A stretch of DNA of 64,000 bases from the NCBI RefSeq assembly GCF_006717045.1, contig NZ_VFPH01000003.1:930001-994000 (forward strand), given 5' to 3'. Shown piece after piece: positions 46,077 to 54,487 of this stretch (positions are counted from its first letter, which is position 1; each line of letters opens with the position of its first letter). Under the pieces are notes generated by a model that worked only from the letters and a program-made list of their open reading frames with translations, made no database searches and had not been told where the DNA came from. A program made the translations under genes and the position numbers. Source of the stretch: Pseudonocardia cypriaca (GTDB lineage Bacteria > Actinomycetota > Actinomycetes > Mycobacteriales > Pseudonocardiaceae).

Positions 46077-47066
46077 TTACTGGTTTCTCGCGCCTGCGCG
46101 ACGCCACTCGAGCGGTGAGGCGCCGTGGGCTCGCCGGAACCGCCGGGCGAAGTAGCCCGGGTCGCGGTAGCCGACGCGGGCGCCGACCGCCTCGACGGTC
46201 AGCTCGGTCTCGGCGAGCAGCCGCCGCGCCTCGACCATCCGCCGCTCGGTGATCCACTGCTGCACGGTGCGCCCGGTCTTGCGTCCCACCACGGTGGTGA
46301 GGTGGCCCGGGGTGAGCCCCACCGTCGCGGCGACGTCCGCGAGGGTCAAGGGGGCGCGGAAGCCGGCCTCGATCGCGTCGAAGACGGCTGCGAGCTGCGG
46401 CTCGTCGCGCAGGACGAGGTCGTCGGACACGTCGGCCGCGAGCCGCGAGACCGCGACGAGCAGCAGGGTGAGGTGCGCGATCGCGGCCTCGTTGCACCCG
46501 TCGCGCCGCTCCCGCACCTCCCGATCGACTGCGACGATGTGCTCGACGAACGAAGCGCGCTGCTCCCGCGGGACGTGCAGCCGCTGCGCCCCACCCGCCA
46601 CGCCTCTCACGAACGGGAAGAGCAGGGGGTGGGCGCGCCAGGACAGGAACGCGCCCAGGTCGCCGGGCTCGATGACGTCCGGCGGGAAGTACACCGACCA
46701 CCCGTCGGCGCGCGGCAGATCGGGCTCGTCGAACGTGACCACCTCACCCGGAGCGACCAGCAGCACGTCACCGGCCTCGACCCGCCACTCGCGGTCGTCC
46801 AGCCGGATCCGTCCACCGCCGCGCTCCACGTACACGAGCACGAGGAAGTCGTGGGCGTGGGGCCGGGGAGGAATGACGTCCGGCCGCGTGTGACCGTCCT
46901 GGGTGCGCACCACGCCGACCGGCGGAACACCCGGCACCCGACGGTAGCCGTATACCGGCGCACCCCCACTGGTCACCGTCTGGACCAGAGCCGAAGATAG
47001 TCCCAGTACGTCCGACGAACGTCCCTTGGCAGCAGGTCCTAGCCGCTCCAGCCTGGAGTCCGACAC
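46077..47066 (-). CDS. AraC-family transcriptional regulator
   Basis: The N-terminal half is a cupin-like sensor domain (PPRPHAHDFLVLVYVERGGG). The C-terminal part has two helix-turn-helix motifs (LTLADVAATVGLTPGHLTTV and LTVEAVGARVGYRDPGYFAR) with the conserved AraC ending FRRAHGASPLEWR. About 330 residues from GTG 47066; an ATG at 47102 would overlap the divergent methyltransferase start. The adjacent divergent gene is a possible target. Confidence 0.9.
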   Translation of the reverse strand: MSDSRLERLGPAAKGRSSDVLGLSSALVQTVTSGGAPVYGYRRVPGVPPVGVVRTQDGHTRPDVIPPRPHAHDFLVLVYVERGGGRIRLDDREWRVEAGDVLLVAPGEVVTFDEPDLPRADGWSVYFPPDVIEPGDLGAFLSWRAHPLLFPFVRGVAGGAQRLHVPREQRASFVEHIVAVDREVRERRDGCNEAAIAHLTLLLVAVSRLAADVSDDLVLRDEPQLAAVFDAIEAGFRAPLTLADVAATVGLTPGHLTTVVGRKTGRTVQQWITERRMVEARRLLAETELTVEAVGARVGYRDPGYFARRFRRAHGASPLEWRRAGARNQ

Positions 47067-47100
47067 CGGAACATCGTCGCATCCAAGAGGGAGAACGGCC

Positions 47101-47730
47101 ATGCCCCACCGCCATCAGGAGCACGACTACCTGCCCGCGATGGGCAAGGACTGGTTGTTGCCGTTCTACGACACGTTCACCTGGCTGCTCGGCGTGCCGC
47201 GGATCCACCGGCGCCTCGTCGAGCTGGCCGCCATCGAGCCGGGTCACCGGGTGCTCGAGATCGGCTGCGGCCCCGGCGGCCTCGTGCTCCGCGCCCAGCG
47301 AATGCACCCCGACGCGGAGATAGTCGGCCTCGACCCCGACCCGCTCGCCTTGGCGAGGGCCAGGCGCAAGGCGGACCGGGCGGGCCGGCCGGTGCGCTTC
47401 GACCAGGGGAAGGCGGGTGAGCTCCCCTATCCGGACGCGAGCTTCGACCGGGTGCTGTCGTCGTTCATGTTCCACCACCTCGACGACGCCGAGAAGCGCC
47501 GCGCGCTCGCCGAGGTCCGCCGCGCGCTGCGCCCGGGCGGGCAGCTGCACCTGGTCGACGTCGCAGGCCACCACCGGGGCACCTTCGGGCACCGGATGCA
47601 GCGCGACGAGCGGCTGCGCGACAACGTGGGCGACGGCATCCCGGACCGCATGCGCGAAGCAGGCTTCACCGACGTGCGCACCGGCGAACGCGGCCGCCTG
47701 GGCACCACCTTCTACCGGGCGACTTCCTAG
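47101..47730 (+). CDS. Class I SAM-dependent methyltransferase
   Basis: The 209-residue protein has motif I HRVLEIGCGPGGLVL, the acidic residue of motif II (AEIVGLDPDPLALA) and post-motif SFDRVLSSFMFHHLDD, typical of Methyltransf_11 enzymes. ATG 47101 follows GAGGGAGAA-like sequence. The substrate is unknown. It is divergent from the AraC regulator with only 34 bp between starts, and its 3' end overlaps dcd by four bases. Confidence 0.9.
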   Translation: MPHRHQEHDYLPAMGKDWLLPFYDTFTWLLGVPRIHRRLVELAAIEPGHRVLEIGCGPGGLVLRAQRMHPDAEIVGLDPDPLALARARRKADRAGRPVRFDQGKAGELPYPDASFDRVLSSFMFHHLDDAEKRRALAEVRRALRPGGQLHLVDVAGHHRGTFGHRMQRDERLRDNVGDGIPDRMREAGFTDVRTGERGRLGTTFYRATS

Positions 47731-48308
47731 CGGCGGGTGTCGGCCCGGTGGAAGCTCCGGTAGGCGCGGGACGGCGTCGGGCCGCGTTGACCCTGGTAGC
47801 GGGAGCCGACGCCCTCGCTGCCGTATGGCCGCTCGGCGGGGTTGGACAGCCGGAACAGGCACAGCTGGCCGATCTTCATCCCGGGCCACAGCGTGATCGG
47901 CAGGTTCGCGACGTTCGAGAGTTCGAGCGTGATGTGCCCGCTGAAGCCCGGGTCGATGAAGCCTGCCGTCGAGTGGGTGAGCAGGCCGAGCCGCCCGAGG
48001 CTCGACTTCCCCTCGAGCCGGCCCGCGAGGTCGTCGGGCAGTGCGACCTCCTCGAACGTCGAGCCGAGCACGAACTCGCCGGGGTGCAGCACGAACGGTT
48101 CGTCGCCCTGGGTCTCGACGGGCGAGGTCAGCTCGTCCTGCTGCTGCGCCGGGTCGATGTGCGTGTAGCGGGAGTTCTGGAAGACGCGGAAGAAGCGGTC
48201 CAGGCGCACGTCGATGCTCGACGGCTGGAGCATCGCCTCGTCCCACGGGTCGAGCACCAGCCGACCGGCGTCGATCTCCTTGCGCAGGTCACCGTCGGAC
48301 AGCAGCAC
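47727..48308 (-). CDS. dcd: dCTP deaminase
   Basis: The 193-residue enzyme of pyrimidine nucleotide metabolism deaminates dCTP; some actinobacterial forms also cleave to dUMP. It carries the family motifs GRLEGKSSLGRLGLLTHSTA and GFIDPGFSGHITLELSN, the latter with the catalytic Glu. It ends in the usual basic C-terminal lid (YQGQRGPTPSRAYRSF). It starts at GTG 48308, with normal family length. Confidence 0.97.
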   Translation of the reverse strand: MLLSDGDLRKEIDAGRLVLDPWDEAMLQPSSIDVRLDRFFRVFQNSRYTHIDPAQQQDELTSPVETQGDEPFVLHPGEFVLGSTFEEVALPDDLAGRLEGKSSLGRLGLLTHSTAGFIDPGFSGHITLELSNVANLPITLWPGMKIGQLCLFRLSNPAERPYGSEGVGSRYQGQRGPTPSRAYRSFHRADTRR

Positions 48309-48329
48309 GGCGTCAGGGTAGCCAGGTGC

Positions 48330-49460
48330 TCAGACCTGGGTGTTCGTCGGGGACGGCGAGCCGAGCAGCGGTGACGGGCACAGCCCGAACATCCACGCGA
48401 CCGCCTGCTCGACGCGCGCGGCCGCGAGCCCGTCCGACGGGCTGACCGGCGTGATGCCGGCGGTGGCGAGGACCTGGCGCACCGTGGTCATGACGGCCGG
48501 GCTCAGGATGCTGCGGATCGAGTCGCCGGGGTGTGGGACGTGCGGCCCGTCGACGAGCACCGCAGGCGTGCCGAGCCCCGGCGCGTCGGCGACCAGGTCT
48601 GGATCGTCGGAGACGAGCACCGCGCTCGCCGCCACGAGCTGCACCAGCTCCGCGAGCGGCAGGTTGCGCACCACCCTGGCCCGCTCGTGCTCCAGCAGCG
48701 GGTAGGCGGCCCCGTGGGCCGCGAGCTCACCGAACAGCACGATCTCGATGTCCGGCTCGTGCGCCAGCAGGTCCGGCAGCCCGGCGAGCACACCGAGCGA
48801 GTCGACGCGGTCGAGCCCGACCAGCACCAGGCGCGGCCCACCCGCCCACACCCGCCGCACGAGGCGCGCGAACGACAGGTCGGCGGGTTGCGGGTTCGCC
48901 GTCATGGTCTCGCCGACCGCGATCGCGTTCGGCCCGACCGGGGTGCCCGTCGCGGACTGCTCCGCCACGAGGAACAGCGACGCGAGCTGGCCGATGATCC
49001 GCCGGTTGGCCTCCTGCGGGAACGGGCACAGCAGGTCGTCGGTGGCCACCCCGCTCTGCAGGTGCACCACCGGGATCTGCCGCCAGAACGCCACCTGCGC
49101 GGCCACCGCCGCGGTCATCCCGCCCCCGTAGACCATGACGGCCGACGGGTCGAGGTCGACGAGCACGTCGTCGAGGCGCGTCATCAGCGTGGCCGCGACG
49201 GCGGCCGGCTGGGGTGCAGGCGGTTCCCGCAGCAGCACGGTGACGTCGGCGGGCACGCCGAGCGCCTCGAAGGCCTCGTGCACCGACATCGGGTCGGGGC
49301 CGGTGGCGACCGTGATCGCGCGGATCCGGTCGGCCTCGGCGAACGCGGTGGAGACCGGCGCGAGCCGCGCCACCTCGGGCAGGCTGCCCGCGACGAGCAG
49401 GACGTCGTGGTCGTGGTCGGGTCCGGGCAGCGCGTCGAGCGACGCTTCGAACTCGGTCAT
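48330..49460 (-). CDS. UDP-GlcNAc 2-epimerase (WecB)-family protein, probably catalytically degenerate
   Basis: The 376-residue GT-B-fold protein resembles WecB: PFPQEANRRIIGQLASLFLV corresponds to the EEANR helix, and a C-terminal Rossmann half is present (PRLVLVGLDRVD; SAVLVSDDPDLVADAPGLGT). Against family residues of E. coli WecB (Asp95, Glu117, Glu131, His213), the sequence shows VYGGGMT in place of the HGDTT-type loop and HLQSGVA in place of HVEAGLR. Two acidic residues are thus lost. ATG 49460 has AAGGA upstream. It may be non-catalytic or have altered chemistry. Confidence 0.75.
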   Translation of the reverse strand: MTEFEASLDALPGPDHDHDVLLVAGSLPEVARLAPVSTAFAEADRIRAITVATGPDPMSVHEAFEALGVPADVTVLLREPPAPQPAAVAATLMTRLDDVLVDLDPSAVMVYGGGMTAAVAAQVAFWRQIPVVHLQSGVATDDLLCPFPQEANRRIIGQLASLFLVAEQSATGTPVGPNAIAVGETMTANPQPADLSFARLVRRVWAGGPRLVLVGLDRVDSLGVLAGLPDLLAHEPDIEIVLFGELAAHGAAYPLLEHERARVVRNLPLAELVQLVAASAVLVSDDPDLVADAPGLGTPAVLVDGPHVPHPGDSIRSILSPAVMTTVRQVLATAGITPVSPSDGLAAARVEQAVAWMFGLCPSPLLGSPSPTNTQV

Positions 49461-49600
49461 GCTGGATCCTTCGGCCGGGGGAGCTGGCCTGACGGGGTCC
49501 CTGGAGTGTGAACCTGGCACCGACCGGGCGTCGAGAGCCCATCCCAACAACTGGTTCCGAAAGAGTGAGAACCACACTGTTGGACGTACGCGGAGGGACT

Positions 49601-49631
49601 TGTCGGTGACGCAGCGTGAGATGCTAGGCTT
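49601..49631 (+). promoter_or_regulatory. Probable promoter of tRNA-Gly
   Basis: TTGTCG at 49601-49606 and an extended -10 TGC-TAGGCT (TAGGCT at 49626-49631) lie 13 bp before the tRNA. The 19-bp spacing is slightly long. No other feature is seen between the epimerase start and here. Confidence 0.45.
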
Positions 49632-49643
49632 CGATCGCGCCAC

Positions 49644-49714
49644 GCGGATGTAGTTCAATGGTAGAACATCAGCTTCCCAAGCTGAGAACGCGGGTTCGAT
49701 TCCCGTCATCCGCT
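49644..49714 (+). tRNA. tRNA-Gly (anticodon CCC)
   Basis: The acceptor arms GCGGATG / CATCCGC pair perfectly. The D-arm (GTTCAATGGTAGAAC), anticodon arm CAGC-TTCCCAA-GCTG with CCC at 49676-49678, and T-arm GCGGGTTCGATTCCCGT are all present. The discriminator base is T and no CCA is encoded. A terminator follows at once. Confidence 0.97.
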
Positions 49715-49722
49715 CTACCACA

Positions 49723-49763
49723 AAGGCCCAGCTCAAACGGTGTCCACACCGGAGCTGGGCCTT
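49723..49763 (+). terminator. Intrinsic-type terminator after tRNA-Gly
   Basis: A perfect 12-bp stem AAGGCCCAGCTC (49723-49734) / GAGCTGGGCCTT (49752-49763) encloses a loop that itself contains GGTGT/ACACC. It lies nine bases after the tRNA 3' end. The tail has only short T runs. Confidence 0.85.
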
Positions 49764-50091
49764 CGTCGTTCCTTGATCTGCTGTTCGCCGTGCCCTCCGT
49801 TCGGCTCCCTCCGCAACGTGCCGGGCCGTGGAGTCCCGTGGCGGAGCCGGTACGCCGCCGACGCCACGTGTCCGGCCGCCCGCACGGGGCCGGATGTAGC
49901 CGTGGCTGCCCAGCCATGGACAAAACCCGTTGGCGGGCCACGGCGACACAGCTACGTTGCCGGAGGCCGTGCCGGAGAACGAGGAGGTGGTACCCGTGAA
50001 CGTTTCGACGTGGGTGCTCCCCTCAGGGGTCACGGTCGGGCGATAGGTCGTCCGGGAGCGCCGTTCAAGAGCACTCCCGGAAGGCACGACC
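49764..50091. other. Gene-free interval after tRNA terminator
   Basis: No gene, tRNA-end duplication or repeat was found in these 328 bases. The end should contain the promoter of the hydrolase gene, but no clear boxes were seen. Confidence 0.5.
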
Positions 50092-50823
50092 ATGAAACTC
50101 ACTTCTGAACAGCGCCTCGACGACGGCGTCCTCGAACGCGGGTTCACCCTCGGCGAGATCCCCGGCATCCTGTGGACGCCCGGATCCGCATCCGCACCGG
50201 CGCCGCTGATCCTGGTCGGCCATCCCGGCGGACTGCAGGGGATGCACCCCCGACTGGCGGCCCGGGCCCGGCACCACGCGGCGGAGCACGGCTTCGCCGC
50301 GGCCACGATCGAGCTCCCCGGGGGCGGTGACCGGCCCCGTTCGGCCGCCGCCGAGCAGGCACGCGCCGACCTGCGCCGGGCGGTGGAGGCAGGCGAGCCG
50401 GTCGACGAGATCGTCGACGCCCTCGTCCTCCCGCTGGTCGAGAAGGCGGTCCCGGAATGGCAGGCCACCCTGGACGCCCTCCTCGCGCTGCCCGAGATCG
50501 GCGGCCCGGTCGGGTACGAGGGGGGAGTGATCTCCATCGGCATCCGGCTGGCGGTGGTCGAGCCGCGCATCTCGGCGGCCGTCCTGTTCGCCGGGACCTT
50601 CGTGCCCGGCGCCCTGTTCGAGGAGGCCCGCCGGGTCACCATCCCGCTGCAGGTCCTGCTGCAGTGGGACGACGAACGGAACGACCGGCAACATGCCCTT
50701 GACCTGTTCGACGCCTTCGGCTCCGAGGAGAAGACGCTGCACGCCAACCTGGGCGGGCACACCGGCGTCCCGTCCTTCGAGATCGACGCCGCAGCCCGGT
50801 TCTTCGCCCGGCATCTGAACTAG
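50092..50823 (+). CDS. Alpha/beta hydrolase (dienelactone-hydrolase-like)
   Basis: The 243-residue protein has the oxyanion-loop motif LILVGHPGGLQG near residue 42, strand/helix alternation, and a C-terminal His region (HANLGGHTGVPSFE). The nucleophile elbow, usually G-x-S-x-G, reads GYEGGVISIG, so any serine nucleophile lies in a non-canonical V-I-S-I-G context. ATG 50092 follows GGAAGG. A strong hairpin lies directly downstream. The substrate is unknown. Confidence 0.85.
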   Translation: MKLTSEQRLDDGVLERGFTLGEIPGILWTPGSASAPAPLILVGHPGGLQGMHPRLAARARHHAAEHGFAAATIELPGGGDRPRSAAAEQARADLRRAVEAGEPVDEIVDALVLPLVEKAVPEWQATLDALLALPEIGGPVGYEGGVISIGIRLAVVEPRISAAVLFAGTFVPGALFEEARRVTIPLQVLLQWDDERNDRQHALDLFDAFGSEEKTLHANLGGHTGVPSFEIDAAARFFARHLN

Positions 50824-50833
50824 CCGCCGGCCT

Positions 50834-50882
50834 GCCCCGACCGCGGCGGTACCGGCCATCGGCGGTACCGGCCGGTCGGGGC
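50834..50882 (+). terminator. Hairpin terminator after the hydrolase gene
   Basis: The stem GCCCCGACCG (50834-50843) / CGGTCGGGGC (50873-50882) continues inward with two copies of GGCGGTACCGGCC that can pair. It begins 11 bases after the stop codon. It is a GC-only hairpin without a T tract, as is common in actinomycetes. Confidence 0.7.
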
Positions 50883-50984
50883 GGCGCGTCTCCGGATCCC
50901 GCCCTCCGACTCGACCCGGGAAGCGGCTGTCACGGTCGATCCGATCGCGCCGGCCGACAGTGCTCATGCCGTGATACTTGGCGG

Positions 50985-51812
50985 ATGGAGTACGTCGCCC
51001 GGGCTCCCGCGCCGTCGCTGGCATCCATCGTGGACGACCTCTACTACCTCGCCGGCACACCGCCCTACCCGCGGCTCACGATCCCGCCGATGCCATCGGC
51101 GCTTGTGATCATCAACCTCGCGGCCCCGTTCCGGGTCACCCATCCCGGCGGGAGCGACGACTTCGCGGACGGGTGCGTGTGGGGGACGCCGACCTGTCGG
51201 ACGACCTTCGAGTACCCCCCGAACACGAGGTCGGTCGGCGTACACCTCAAACCGTGGGGTCTGGCGCCGCTCACCGGGGTGCCGGCGGCGATGCTCGGTC
51301 TGCCGGTCCCGGTCGAGGCGGTCTGGGGTGCCGTGGTCGAGGAGCTGGCCGACCGGCTCGACAGTGCAGCGTCGCCCGCGGCGATGCTGGACATCCTCGA
51401 AGCCGCGCTCCTGGCTCGCCTGAGGCCGGTCGCCGGGCTCGGCCTGGTGCACGACACGAGCACCCGGATCAGCCGGAGCGCGGGCAGCCTCTCCATCGCG
51501 AGCCTGACGGAGGCGGCCGGCGTCAGCAGCACGCATCTCGCCGCGCGGTTCAAGCACCTGGTGGGGATCACGCCGAAGCGCCTCGCGCGGACGTACCGCT
51601 TCGCCGAGGTCGTCACCTCGATCGACCCCGCCTGCGACGTCGACTGGGCGGAGGTTGCGCACCGCGCCGGCTACCACGACCAGTCCCACTTCAACCACGA
51701 GATGCGGCACTTCACCGGGCTCACGCCGACGGGGTACCTCGACCTGCGCCGCCGGTTCACCGCCGAGCATCCCGGCAGCGCTCTCGACGTCGGCCCGCTG
51801 CCGGCCGTTTGA
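50985..51812 (+). CDS. AraC-family regulator
   Basis: The 275-residue protein has an N-terminal sensor domain (IIDD-like start VARAPAPSLASIVDDLYYLA; VGVHLKPWGLAPL). The C-terminal AraC domain has helix-turn-helix motifs LSIASLTEAAGVSSTHLAAR and WAEVAHRAGYHDQSHFNHEM and ends FTGLTPTGYLDLR. It is 43 bp upstream of the reductase gene on the same strand and may control it or itself. Confidence 0.9.
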   Translation: MEYVARAPAPSLASIVDDLYYLAGTPPYPRLTIPPMPSALVIINLAAPFRVTHPGGSDDFADGCVWGTPTCRTTFEYPPNTRSVGVHLKPWGLAPLTGVPAAMLGLPVPVEAVWGAVVEELADRLDSAASPAAMLDILEAALLARLRPVAGLGLVHDTSTRISRSAGSLSIASLTEAAGVSSTHLAARFKHLVGITPKRLARTYRFAEVVTSIDPACDVDWAEVAHRAGYHDQSHFNHEMRHFTGLTPTGYLDLRRRFTAEHPGSALDVGPLPAV

Positions 51813-51855
51813 TTTTCTACAAGCCAGCCCGCTCGGCCGCCGGACAGAATCGGGT

Positions 51856-52437
51856 ATGAGCAAGGTGATCATGCAGACGATCGTGTCGGTCGACGGGTAC
51901 ATCGCGACGGAGGACGACCAGGTCGGACCGCTGTTCGACTGGTTCGAGACCGGTGACACGCCGCTGTACGAGATCGACAACAGCCCGCGCGTCACCCGCC
52001 AGTCCCACGACTACTACCGGCCGATGCTGGACGCGATCGGAGCGCTGATCGTCGGCCGGCACGTCTTCGACATGACCGAGGGCTGGGGAGGCAAGCCGCC
52101 CGCCGGGGACCACTGCGTGGTCGTCTCGCACCGGCCGGCGCCCGAAGGCTGGGACGATTCCGCGCCGTTCCACTTCGTCGACGATGTGACCGACGCCGTA
52201 CACCTCGCCAAGGAGCTCGCCGGGGACCGGACCGTCTCGATCGCGGCGGGCGACGTCGGCGGGCAGATCTTCGAGGCCGGGCTCGTCGACGAGGTCGCAC
52301 TCGACGTGGTGCCGGTGGTGTTCGGCACGGGCAAGCGCTTCTTCGGCCCGCTCTCGAAGCAGGTCTTGCTCGAGGACCCCGACGAGGTCGTCCAGGGCGA
52401 CCGCGTCCTGCACCTGCGCTTCCGGGTCCGCAAATGA
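51856..52437 (+). CDS. RibD C-terminal/dihydrofolate reductase-like protein
   Basis: The 193-residue protein begins MSKVIMQTIVSVDGYIATED, the typical DHFR/RibD_C first strand. It has ALIVGRHVFDMTEGWGG (nucleotide loop), VSIAAGDVGGQIFEAGLVDE and PVVFGTGKRFFGPL. It is probably an NADPH-dependent reductase of unknown substrate. It is likely in one unit with the preceding AraC gene. Confidence 0.9.
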   Translation: MSKVIMQTIVSVDGYIATEDDQVGPLFDWFETGDTPLYEIDNSPRVTRQSHDYYRPMLDAIGALIVGRHVFDMTEGWGGKPPAGDHCVVVSHRPAPEGWDDSAPFHFVDDVTDAVHLAKELAGDRTVSIAAGDVGGQIFEAGLVDEVALDVVPVVFGTGKRFFGPLSKQVLLEDPDEVVQGDRVLHLRFRVRK

Positions 52438-52571
52438 ACCCATTCACGCTGGTCCGAGCTGAGCACAGGGGTCGATCTCCGCACGAGTGAAGGCCGGCTC
52501 GGACGGTACGGTGACCGCCGTTCGCTCCGAGCGATCACCGCATCGCGACTCTCGTCGGTCCAGGAGAACCC

Positions 52572-53189
52572 GTGCCAGGGAAGGTCGACTTCAGGCGGGA
52601 GCTGGAGTGCTACCGGGCGAAGCGCGGCTCACCGCAGGTCGTCGACGTGCCGGACCTGCAGTACCTCATGATCGATGGCCACGGCGATCCGAACACCCCC
52701 GTCTACGTGGACGCGGTCTCGGCGCTCTACCCCGTGGCCTACAGGCTCAAGTTCGCCAGCCGGAAGACCCTCGATCGCGACTACGTGGTGATGCCGCTGG
52801 AGGGCCTGTGGTGGGCCGACGACATGAGCACCTTCACCACGGCCCGGGACAAGGCGCAGTGGCACTGGACCATGATGATCATGATCCCGGACTGGATCAC
52901 GGCCGAGGTGTTCGTCGATGCCGTCGAGCAGGTCGGCAGGAAGGATCCACCCGCCCGGCTCGGCGACCTCCGCTCGGAGGTCCTGTCGGAAGGACGCTGC
53001 GTCCAGGCCCTTCACGTCGGGGCCTACGACGACGAGGCCGAACTGCTCCGGCACATGCACGAGGAGTTCATCCCCGAGCGGGGGTTCGTGATGGTCGGGA
53101 AGCACCACGAGATCTACCTAAGCGATCCACGGAGAGCGGATCCCGCCAAGCTGAGAACGATCTTGCGGCAGCCCGTGGCCGACGCGTGA
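52572..53189 (+). CDS. GyrI-like small-molecule-binding domain protein
   Basis: The 205-residue protein matches the GyrI-like family: VVDVPDLQYLMIDGHGDPNT, then DYVVMPLEGLWWADD, then a repeat of the same half-fold (VQALHVGAYDDEAELLRHMH, HHEIYLSDPRRADPAKLRT). These proteins bind or hydrolyse small hydrophobic molecules. GTG 52572 has CAGGAG upstream. It stands alone without a DNA-binding domain. Confidence 0.88.
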   Translation: MPGKVDFRRELECYRAKRGSPQVVDVPDLQYLMIDGHGDPNTPVYVDAVSALYPVAYRLKFASRKTLDRDYVVMPLEGLWWADDMSTFTTARDKAQWHWTMMIMIPDWITAEVFVDAVEQVGRKDPPARLGDLRSEVLSEGRCVQALHVGAYDDEAELLRHMHEEFIPERGFVMVGKHHEIYLSDPRRADPAKLRTILRQPVADA

Positions 53190-53216
53190 CCGCATCCCCG
53201 CGACCGCATGGGCGGG

Positions 53217-53699
53217 CTACGTCAGCGCCTTGTGCATCTGCATCGTGGAGACGGCGTAACCGTGCTTCAGGTAGAGCGCTATAGCGGCCTCGTTGGTGCC
53301 GACGACGTTGAGGCCGAGGCGGGTCTTGCCCTCGCGCACGACCAGTGCCTCCACCTCGGCGAGGATGGCCGAGCCGTACCCGTTGCGGCGCGCACGCGGT
53401 TGGACCTCGATGTCGTAGAGCCATGCGGCGTCGGAGCCGTCGGCGCGATGCGGGTCCGGCCCGACCCATGCATTCCCGACGGGCCTGCCGGCTGCGTCCT
53501 CCGCCGTCACCAGGGTGTGCCGCGGAGTGGCCACCCCCTGCGGCAGGTACAGCGCGATCCCACCCGCCGCCGTGGCGCGCGCCTCCTCCTCGGGCATGGT
53601 CCCGAGCAGCTCCCGGACGACCCTCGCCTGCACCTCGTCGACCCACGAGCGGTACTCGTCGTCGGTCATCCTGCGCAGCGTCACGGGCGGTCGCTCCAT
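53217..53699 (-). CDS. GNAT-family N-acetyltransferase
   Basis: The protein of about 160 residues has the acetyl-CoA-binding motif IEVQPRARRNGYGSAILAEV and the C-terminal strand GTNEAAIALYLKHGYAV. ATG 53699 is preferred over an upstream ATG (53747), which would overlap the divergent methyltransferase start. The acceptor substrate is unknown. Confidence 0.9.
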   Translation of the reverse strand: MERPPVTLRRMTDDEYRSWVDEVQARVVRELLGTMPEEEARATAAGGIALYLPQGVATPRHTLVTAEDAAGRPVGNAWVGPDPHRADGSDAAWLYDIEVQPRARRNGYGSAILAEVEALVVREGKTRLGLNVVGTNEAAIALYLKHGYAVSTMQMHKALT

Positions 53700-53737
53700 A
53701 CCCTCATCGTGTCCACCGGCTCCTCGGAGATCAACGC

Positions 53738-54442
53738 ATGCCGACACCCCGTGACTACGACACCGATCCCGAGCGGTACCGGCTGGGCATGCGCCTGACG
53801 GCGGCGCGCTGCGCCACGGGCGTGAACCTGCAGGCCCGGATCGTCGAGCACCTCCTCGCGGCGGGCGTCACCACCGTGCTCGACGCGGGCTGTGGTGACG
53901 GGGCCCTCGCCGTGGCGGCAGCCGCCTGCCCGCTGCACGTGATCGGGCTCGACGCGGGCGTCCCGATGGTCACGGCCGCCCGCGCGCACGGGCCTGTCGT
54001 ACGCGGCGACATCACCGCTCTCCCGGTGGCGGGCGGGAGCGTCGACGCGGTCGTCGCGGTCAACGTGCTGTACCACCTCGACGAGCCCGAGGTGGCGCTC
54101 CGCGAGGCGCGGCGCGTACTGGGACCGGACGGGCTCCTGGTCGCCGGGACGGTGGCCCGCTCGGACTCTCCCGAGCTGGCGCCGTTCTGGCGCCCGACGC
54201 CCGGGACCTTCGACGCCGAGGACGCGCCCGGCCTCGTGGCGAGCGTCTTCGGCGCCGTGGCCACCGAGGCGTGGGACGCCCCGCTCGTGACGCTCCCCGA
54301 CCGCGACACCGTGCGGGACTACCTGCGCGCGCGGTTCGTGCCACCGGACGAGGCCGGCCGGCTCGCCGACGCGATCGCGGCGCGTGGCCCGCTCCCGCTG
54401 CCGGTGACGAAACGCGGCGCGCTCCTGCTGGCGCGGCGCTGA
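53738..54442 (+). CDS. SAM-dependent methyltransferase
   Basis: The 234-residue protein has motif I TTVLDAGCGDGALAVAAA, motif II LHVIGLDAGVPM and the catalytic-side VDAVVAVNVLYHLDEPEVAL. It resembles 23S rRNA or small-molecule methyltransferases of the Methyltransf_11/25 type. ATG 53738 follows CGGAGATC. The start is 38 bp from the divergent acetyltransferase. Confidence 0.88.
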   Translation: MPTPRDYDTDPERYRLGMRLTAARCATGVNLQARIVEHLLAAGVTTVLDAGCGDGALAVAAAACPLHVIGLDAGVPMVTAARAHGPVVRGDITALPVAGGSVDAVVAVNVLYHLDEPEVALREARRVLGPDGLLVAGTVARSDSPELAPFWRPTPGTFDAEDAPGLVASVFGAVATEAWDAPLVTLPDRDTVRDYLRARFVPPDEAGRLADAIAARGPLPLPVTKRGALLLARR

Positions 54443-54487
54443 CCAGGGACAACAGCGAGTACCAGATCTTCGAGCCGCGCGCCGTGG

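Noticed and set aside
49644..50091. tRNA-Gly as an integration site for a mobile element.
   Set aside because: No duplicated tRNA 3' end, integrase or excisionase was found on either side within the window.
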